NCBI GenBank assembly: GCA_019973155.2
Contig: BPQB01000035.1
Location: 186,001 to 250,000 of the forward strand
DNA length: 64,000 nucleotides
Direction: 5' to 3'
DNA from: Phanerochaete sordida
Lineage: Eukaryota; Basidiomycota; Agaricomycetes; Polyporales; Phanerochaetaceae
The stretch's first letter is position 1, and every line of letters starts with the position of its first letter. Below the pieces are notes generated by a model that was not told where the DNA came from, searched no databases, and saw nothing but the letters and a program-made list of their open reading frames with translations. The translations under genes and the position numbers were made by a program. Shown piece after piece: positions 57,101 to 64,000 of this stretch.

Positions 57101-59584
57101 CGTTACGCCCGCCATCGCCGCCGGCGCAGACGCGACGCCGTCCGCGTCGAAGCCGCCGATGCAGTACGCACTCGAGGCGCTCTCGTACCTGCAGAACCTG
57201 CACGCGCAGCCGGCGACCGACGGCTGGACGCTCGCCGCCGGGAGCGGCCTCGCGGTGCACCGCAAGGTCGAGCCCGAGATCTCCGCGGTCATCCCCGTGC
57301 ACAGGGCCGAGAAGGTCGTCGAGGGCGTCTCCGCAGACGAGATCGCGAACGTGCTCGCGAGCTACGAGTCGCGCAAGCAGTGGGACACGCGCTTCGACTC
57401 CGCGCAGGTCTTCGAGTCGTTCGGCGCGCTCGCGCACACGGCGTTCGCGGTGCAGCGCGCTGGCTTCCCGTTCCGCGACCGTGGCTTCTATCTCGCGAAC
57501 CTCTTTGCGCGCGCGAGCCTCCCTCGGCGGCCTGGAGGAGACCCCGAGCACGCCAGCGACAACCGGACGGCCGTCTTCCTCGTGTCAGCGTCCTTCTCCC
57601 CCGAATCTGTCGACTCTTTCGCGCAAACGAAGTACAACCCGCAACAGCTACCCATCGGCCGCGTCTTCGTTGATGGCTGGGTACTGGAGACCCTAGATCC
57701 GTACGGATCGGAGAACTACACGATCCCATCGACACGATGTACGCGCGTAGTTGCCGTCGACTACGCGGGGTCGATCCCGGCCGCCGTGAACTCCAGCGTC
57801 AATGCGTCTTTGCCGAGAAGCATCATCCAATTGGAGACTTACCTGAAGGGCATCTCACCACCGCCGTTCACTCGTATACCGCCTGCGGGACTGCTCATTT
57901 CAACCAAGAGCGACTCAAACTCCAAGGGCTGGGCTATCCGTCGGCGAGATAGGGAGCGCATGCTCGTCGCAAACAAGTTCGTGCCAACAGAAAGGTCGTA
58001 CCGCAGCACGATCCTGCTCGACGTCTCGCGAAGGAGGTCGGAGTCGCCAACGCTTACCACGAACGATCGTACACCGAGGCCAAGTGCGATCATTGCCCGA
58101 CCGCAGACTCCGCAGACTCCTCAAACTCCTCAAACTCCGACTCGAGCAGAAGGTGCGACTTCAGGTTCAGAGACCGAGTCGACGCCGACTTTCGCTCCGC
58201 GGAGTCCGCCAGCGGCGACGAGGCGCTCCGATTCTCGCGACGTGCGGTCGTCGTCGATGTTCACCGTCCGAGGCGAAGTCAAGATTCCGACGGATCTGCT
58301 GGTCGGCGAGTTGGTCGTCGACACGAAGTTATATCCCGCCGGCTACGCTGTCGTGCTGCGCTCCAAGATTGAGAAGAGCAAGCAGAATTTGTCGCTCGCA
58401 GCTCCAGGCCAGCAAGAGGTCGATTCCGATACACTGCCCATCTGCGTCGCCGCCTTCACCATGCCGCTCTCGCCTCTGCTGTCTTCAGGCCTTAACACAG
58501 ATCGCCCGCCGTGTCATCTCCTGAGATTGACGCTTCCCACCGCCCAGTATCAAATGTCTACAATACAGGACCCGTTGACCGGCGAGACGCGGAGCGCACC
58601 GCCAAAGCCGCAGTGGGTGCTCGACCTCGAAGATGGCCAAGCGGTCATTTCCGTCGAGGTCAGGCCCGATGCTCTGCCGACTGCGGACAAGAAGGGCAAG
58701 CTGGACAGCATCACGGTCGATGGGAAGGAAGTTGCAGTCCTGAGCGAGAAGGAGTCTCTGACGAGTATCGGCCGCGACGAACTCCTCGATGGCCGGACTG
58801 CGAAGATGGACTTGCTTGTGAGGTACGCTTTGCTATCATTCTATCATTACTCTACGCGCAGCCGCCTGATCACCATCTGTAGAACAACATCAGACGAGGC
58901 GGTCCCGCCAGAGCTGCAATCGCCGATAGCTGTGGCGACGCATCTTCTAGACAAGGCGCCTTCACCTGTGACAGATGCGCCGTCTGACGACAGCGCCGAT
59001 GGGCCGGCTGCGGACACCCCACCGGCCGCCTCGCCCGCCGCTGACGAGAAGGTGCGTGGATGCCGTCCACAGAAGCTACTGCGCATGACGCTGACTGGGG
59101 TGCCGCGCGCCAGACCCCGCAGGAAGCGGCCGCTTCGCACGACGGCCCTGCCGCCGACAGCACGGGCGGCGGCCTTCTCCGCTTCCTCAATTCATACCCG
59201 AACCCGCTGACACGGCTCACGGCGCCGTCGCGCCCGCTGCTGCGCTCGCTCTCCGGCTCGACAACGGCGTCCGTGCCGCCGAAGGACGCGCGGGTGCCCG
59301 GGGCGATGCCCGAGCACGCGGGCGCCGGCGTCGCGACGCTGGCCCCGACGCGGGCGGGCACGGCGTACCCGCTGTCGACGGTGCTCATCGCTGCGCTGAT
59401 CGCGTTCCTGATTGGGTCGCTTCTGCGGTCGATGCTGAGCCCGGCCGACTTTGTGTACGTCGTGTCAGATTTGAACGACGCGGAGGGCGTGAGCGCGGGC
59501 TGGCGCGAGATCCGGCGGCTGCTTGAGCTGAAGTACATTGTCGGCGGTTGGGATTTCCAGGTGGCCCTTGTGCGGAGGCAGTAA
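54129..59584 (+). CDS. Very large START-domain lipid-transfer-type protein with C-terminal anchor
   Basis: Seven exons, about 1,700 aa. Consecutive START-like regions: an N-terminal one (LRKEWDPAVERAQLLEMFDQ; GWPASPRDAVTISRTF), a second (INTPGARSFWDKLYDDAVFL; SRDAVVLKTVYKSPS) and a third (RKQWDTRFDSAQVFESFG; ENYTIPSTRCTRVVAVDYAG). START folds bind sterols or phospholipids. A beta-rich region (VRGEVKIPTDLLVG) follows, then one hydrophobic span near the C-terminus (LSTVLIAALIAFLIGSLL). Introns: 54570s, 54783, 55753 and 56042 regions, 58822 and 59052; several acceptors were chosen to preserve the family frame. The first in-frame ATG is used, but an upstream exon ending before 54056 is possible. 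The role is probably membrane-contact or lipid handling. Confidence 0.85.
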
Positions 59585-59784
59585 GCAGGGTCCTATGTGT
59601 TATGTCATCTCTTACCTTATAGCATGTCATAATGTGTGCGCTGTCATCTGTACTACCATACATCTGTATTCTGATATATTGCTATGCCAAGGGCGTTGTT
59701 TTCAGCTCTGCGCGGACAGCTCAGCCACGTCACGCCCCAACATTAGAGCCCGGTATGCGGCGACATCAGCAAAAAAGTCGTCCT

Positions 59785-59985
59785 AATATACCGCGAGATA
59801 CCGCTAGATACCGCTAGGATCGCGAGATACCGCCCATTCCGCAGTTACCACTTAGATATCGTGAAACCTCCGTCCTCCCCTGATCTTATCGTACTGTCTG
59901 CGGGGAACCGCTCTGACCGCAGATCGCAAAATTTACCGCGGTACACCGCGATACGGCAGATATACCGCGGTATATCGCGAGGCCT
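59785..59985. repeat. TACCGC-rich repeat cluster (left)
   Basis: Many TACCGC / CGAGATACCGC motifs, including the 10-bp palindrome TACCGCGGTA at 59934-59943 and 59963-59972. It is alignable, in reverse complement, to 61225-61410. Confidence 0.6.
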
Positions 59986-61224
59986 GAAGGCCCGCAAGCC
60001 CTGCGGCTCCTCCACCCTTCCGGTATCATATAATCAGGTCCTGAATTCGCCACTGAATGAATGCGGTAAATGTAAGTAATATATTATCAGATTTCTGGTA
60101 GTGGAGTACATATAATACAGAGAATGGGTATCTGTAATGCAGGACGACTATGCGAACCGGGAGCGCAGCGCGATGTTCACCTCTTTCGCGCGCACAGCGA
60201 GAGTGGCGATGACAATGCGCACGGTATGTGGGAACTACCCGTGCGACCACCCGGTATGCTATTGTCGACTACGGCGCGAAGGTTTCGAGCGCACGAGTCT
60301 GCATCTCGAACCCTGAATATGGGAATCAGCAGTCATACGCGGAGCAAAGAGGGCGGCGTGTGCTCACTGTCTCGATGGTCCAGTTCTCGCGCGTGTCGTT
60401 CATGTAGTAGGGCTAGTAGACGGTGGTGCCGTGTAGATGCTCGGGTCGAGTTCGCCCCGCGAAACTATTCCGCCGAGGTTGACTGCGTGGCGTTGCATCT
60501 ACAAAGCAGGTAAGCTGAACGTCCATTAGCAGCGCGTTGAGTGCGCCAGATATTGCGGCTTCGCGCTGCTGATCGTGAAGCTACCCCGAACGCGAGTCCG
60601 AGCAGGCCCGGAATGAACGCGTCGAGGAGCGTTGGGGCGCATCTTGGGTGACGCCTCCGCGCATGCTCAGTGAAGTGGCAGCGCAAGGATGTGACGGACG
60701 ACGCACCGACGATGTAGCCTGTGACCCTGAGGCTGGCGAATTACACGACGTCGTGGGAGTGCCGTGTCGCAGTGCTACCCATGCTCCGTTGTCAAGTCTC
60801 TGGGAGTGACGTTAGCATGTTAGATAATCGAGAGAGAAAGCATGCTCAAAACGGCTAGCCAGTGCCAGTGCAGCGATGCGACGCCGCGCGTCCATCGTCG
60901 TTGTTACACAAGTCTCACACGAAGCTGGCTATATGCGTAAGGTAGATAGCTAAGAATTAGAACGAGACGCACCGCGGCCAAAGAATGGGGGCTTCGGAAG
61001 GCGGAGAGGTGGAGGGAGGAGGCAAGGGGGGAGATTGGGGAAGGGCGGTCGCCGTCGACCCGTTTATTGCATGACGGCATGCCCCAAAGCGTCGCTTTAA
61101 GGCAGGCGTGTGTACCTTGGATTGTCATGAAGGGCAGGGTGCCAGAGCTGACGTGGCTTCGGTGACGGGAGCGAGAAGTCGTTCTTCGTGACCGTCACGC
61201 CGTCCGCACATCGAGGGTGACGGA
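59986..61224. other. Interior between the two repeat clusters
   Basis: 1.24 kb with no recognisable transposase or other gene; open frames are short and motif-free. It could be the body of a degenerate non-autonomous element. Confidence 0.35.
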
Positions 61225-61410
61225 GGCGAGCTGCGAGGTATCGCGGTATCTCGCGGTTTACCGCGGTAAATCTGTCCCAACCGCAGATGTAGCGGTTTAT
61301 CGGTCCGTCTGCGAAAGGTCCTGGTATGTCGTGATATATAGCGGTAAATATGTACATTCTGCGGTTGGGGCGGGTATACCACATGGTCCGTGGTAAACCG
61401 AGATACATCT
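61225..61410. repeat. TACCGC-rich repeat cluster (right, inverted)
   Basis: Reverse complement reads GATTTACCGCGGTAAACCGC and ATACCGCGATACC, matching the left cluster; it contains the palindrome TACCGCGGTA at 61259-61268. No clean target duplication was found at the outer edges. Confidence 0.6.
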
Positions 61411-63511
61411 ATCCTCATATTTTGCTGATGGACGTCCCGGCATGCGCTCCGGGAGCTATGAAGCTTTGAAATCACCCTCTGCCGAGTACACCAAGCTCCA
61501 AGCCCAAATCAACGAAACACAAACCTTTAGCAGCGTCAGTCACCGTTTCCCAAGTGAACGCGCACGAGCAAACGCTCACCGCTAGGGGCATTTTGTTTTT
61601 CATTCCTCTCGCTGTGGTCGTGCACAGTGAATGCGGTTGATATTTATTTTCCGATAAACGGCGTAAAGTGGCAATTCACTCACTGCGCGAAGTTCCCGCA
61701 GTGCTCATGATCAGATATGTTCATATTTATTTCTTGCAGCTAATACGGCATGAGTTATACGAGGACGAATTGTAAGTCTACAGGTGATATTGGGATCGGA
61801 CAGATTTCATCATGAATCCACGGGTTCCCTTTATTGCGTCAAGTTATACCGGAGGGCTCTGAGTCGATGCACGGTCCGCTTGATACAACCGGGCTCTATG
61901 TAAGGTTGAACAACGTTGGTCGCGGCCCAAGCAGAACGCGTCATATGGTCCCATACCTCAGGTGCGCGTTGAGGACAGATCTCCGAATTCGGAGCCTAAG
62001 GGGGGGGGAGGGTCGAGAACGTTGGTAGGAAATATTGCATGACGCGTTCTGAAGACGCGACGCGACTATAGCGTGCATGCATGTCATCGATTCGCATGTC
62101 CTAACCCGGACGCGACTGTCCACATGGTAACCTGACCACCTCGGATTCACTCTGAAACCTGTGCGACCTTGAAGCGCCAGTCTTGTAGTTGCCACATGTT
62201 GTCGATGATTCGGGAAAGATCAGCAGTAAGTAATGTTTACTAACTACTGCCAGGCGGGTTTGAAAAGGTTGCAGACCGGTTGAGCAAGCTTCCAGGGCTC
62301 TGAGCAAACACCAGCGGAGGTGGCGGTCGAACGACGGCGCTGACGAGACGTAGTCACTGCGACAGGCTCCAAGCAACGGTCAGCTACCCACGGAGTGTTG
62401 AGAAGCGTTGGCACGTCCTCTGTTATGGAAGACACAGGGTAGGACGGTGTCGGTAACCAGGGAAGCGACGTTGCAATCCGAAACGCATAGTGAAACGGCG
62501 GGGACAAACAATGGTAAACAAATACCGCGAGCGGCGGCTGCGAGCTCACTCTCCGCGGTGGCAGCATCGGGTTTGCGCATGCCTGGGTCGCATGTCTTCG
62601 CGTAACATGTCAGCAGATACGCGAAGGAATGCGGAGATAAAGATGGAATTTGCGAAGGCTGGCGTCGGGCCGCGAACCCAGGATGCTGCCCGCTGACGTG
62701 TCGAGAGAACCCCCGGGGGCTTCTGGCCGTCCCGAGACGCTGTCGCGCGGTGGCGGAGGCTGCGTCATTTCGTGGGCGAAACTCGTGCGGAAATCAGAGT
62801 GGTCCGCTGTGCGCCTCGAGGCCCGCGGCGGCGCTTCGCCCCGACGGACCCGTTATCGAGGGTGATTGGCAGGCGTTCCGCCGTGTGATAGAGGCGCATC
62901 TGCACAGCACAGCTTGGCGAACGGTGTCTGTGCAACATGTAGGCAAGGCTGGATCTGTCGCAGGACTGTGCTCGAGGCATGGTAAACACACCTGGGTAGG
63001 GTTCAGAGCGTGCGATTTTAGGTTGCTCTGGTCCGGTGGCAATGAGGCGGGGCGGGCGCTTGGGGGCCGAGGGATGTCCAGCGAGAACAGGAGGCAGTGG
63101 CGTGATAGCTGGCCACAAAGCAGACCATTTGCGACTGCCCAGCACTCTCCCTCGATGTTTATTATTCAGCCCGAGTGACCAGACCGCTGTGGCCGGGACG
63201 ACTATTATGTTCGTTTATAATGCATTTCTGAAAAAGGCAATCGCTTTGGGATGCCGCGGCCTAATTAGCGCCGTCGGCGCTGTGCGGTTCCCATCGCCTG
63301 CCACACCTCTCGTCCCTACCTCCATCTCCTCCGCCCCCTCCTGCCGACTCCGACGCCCTACCGCGAGGTCACCGTGCAGATCTCCTTGCTTCCTCCTGCT
63401 ACCGAGCCATCTCACACCCCCGGAGCCCACCAACACCCCGGAGGCTCGTGGCGTTCTACCACCCACCTCCCCGTCCTTCCTCCATTCTGGAACCTTGGAC
63501 GTGTATAATCA
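61411..63511. other. Intergenic, no supported gene; CT-rich leader at the right end
   Basis: Two kb without recognisable genes. The segment 63,290-63,480 is strongly pyrimidine-rich, as is common just upstream of starts in basidiomycete genes, and probably belongs to the promoter and 5' UTR of the next gene. Confidence 0.45.
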
Positions 63512-64000
63512 ATGTCAGCAAACGATCCCCCAAACGCAGATGGGTCTCAAGCTTCCGGTTCGCAACAACCGGACCCCACACTAGACTGGGAAGGGGACAA
63601 GATGTACGTCCACTCCTACCGCCATTACGAGACTCGCGTCGAGCATGCTGCACGTCAGGTTCAACATCTACATCCATGATTATTGCGAGAAGCGCGGTTA
63701 CACGAAAACAGCAGACGCGCTCCGAGAGGAAGCCGGAGTAGAGAAGGACGGTGGCCCTCCAATTAACGCGAAACAGGGTCTTCTCTTCGAGTGAGTCCGA
63801 TCTCATCCCTCATGGATATACCTCATCTTTTTGGCAGGTGGTGGAGCGTATTTTGGGTTCTTTTCAGTGCGAAGAGCAGTGGCCAGGGGCCAGAAGATGC
63901 GCTTCTGTATAGTCATGTGCGCGTCGTGTTCCGATTGCCATTCGCACCTTCCCTCATCTCAGTTCCGTAGTATCAAACACAGTCCGCAGCCCAACGGCAG
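63512..64000 (+). CDS. LisH / LUFS domain FLO8-like regulator (5' part, cut by window end)
   Basis: Exons 63512-63603, 63659-63790, 63838-63916 and one starting about 63971 that runs off the window. The protein starts MSANDPPNADGSQASGSQQ, then the LisH core MFNIYIHDYCEKRGYTKTA, PPINAKQGLLFEWW and SVFWVLFSAKSSGQGPEDA. This N-terminal LisH plus WWSVFWVLF block is the LUFS domain shared by FLO8-type transcription factors and SSDP/LEUNIG co-regulators; in yeast, Flo8 drives filamentous growth downstream of PKA. Splice phases are consistent. The last acceptor (TCCGTAG, giving YQTQSAAQRQ) is a guess. Confidence 0.85.

Noticed and set aside
56668..57696. 342-aa and 247-aa alternative frames in the START gene
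   Set aside because: Out-of-frame shadows of a conserved exon; Arg/Ser-rich nonsense composition.
1..64000. CRISPR arrays, rRNA genes, viral or plasmid genes, bacterial operons
   Set aside because: None seen; gene structure is eukaryotic throughout.

Overview
The window is a piece of a filamentous basidiomycete genome, most likely an agaricomycete. Evidence: genes cut by many short (about 48-65 nt) GT-AG introns, two probable GC-AG introns, GC-rich exons, and typical mushroom-forming-fungus families: a DUF6533 membrane protein, a START-domain giant, a membrane hybrid histidine kinase and a LisH/FLO8-like regulator. There is no prokaryotic, viral or organellar signature. Coding features are spliced models traced by hand through open frames, splice sites and family motifs.

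Layout. 0-8.2 kb: a small INO80E-like coiled-coil protein (+), an HSF-type transcription factor (-), a doubtful small secreted protein (-) and a zinc-binding GFA-domain protein (-). 8.3-13.6 kb: a vezatin-like membrane protein (-) divergent from an FAD-dependent amine oxidoreductase (+). 13.7-18.1 kb: three tandem NAD(P)-binding (NmrA-like) genes (-) with identical exon architecture and a TATA box about 90 nt upstream of each; the middle one carries a perfect 111-bp internal duplication. 18.7-22 kb: a DUF6533 membrane protein and the Golgi protein SYS1 (both -).

22.05-37.56 kb is a large inverted segmental duplication. Each arm begins with an identical tRNA-Gly(GCC), runs through a decayed coding-like stretch and a full FAD-linked oxidase gene, and ends in the 3' tail of an aldo-keto reductase gene. 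The left arm alone is interrupted by a 1.46-kb hAT-like element with an 8-bp target duplication; subtracting it makes the arms nearly equal (about 4.2 kb). The unique centre holds the intact aldo-keto reductase and a membrane dipeptidyl peptidase (DPP IV / STE13 type).

37.7-43.8 kb: the DNA polymerase delta small subunit POLD4/Cdm1 (+), an apparently intact 2.8-kb pogo-like transposon with 42-bp inverted repeats and TA target duplication, and ARP2 (+). 43.8-48.4 kb: a tandem array of three related genes of 93, 276 and 599 aa (+), built from a repeated helical module always split by a phase-0 intron at the same place and each preceded by a related 5' leader block. I do not recognise this family; it is the best candidate for something undescribed.

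49.1-64 kb: a membrane hybrid histidine kinase (-), divergent from a very large START-domain protein with a C-terminal membrane anchor (+); a gene-poor 3.9-kb region with two inverted clusters of TACCGC-rich repeats (a possible degenerate element); and the 5' end of a LisH/FLO8-like regulator (+) running off the window.

Most genes are independent housekeeping, signalling or metabolic units; I see no coherent biosynthetic cluster. The main story is local duplication: one inverted segment, two tandem arrays and two DNA transposons in about 30 kb.
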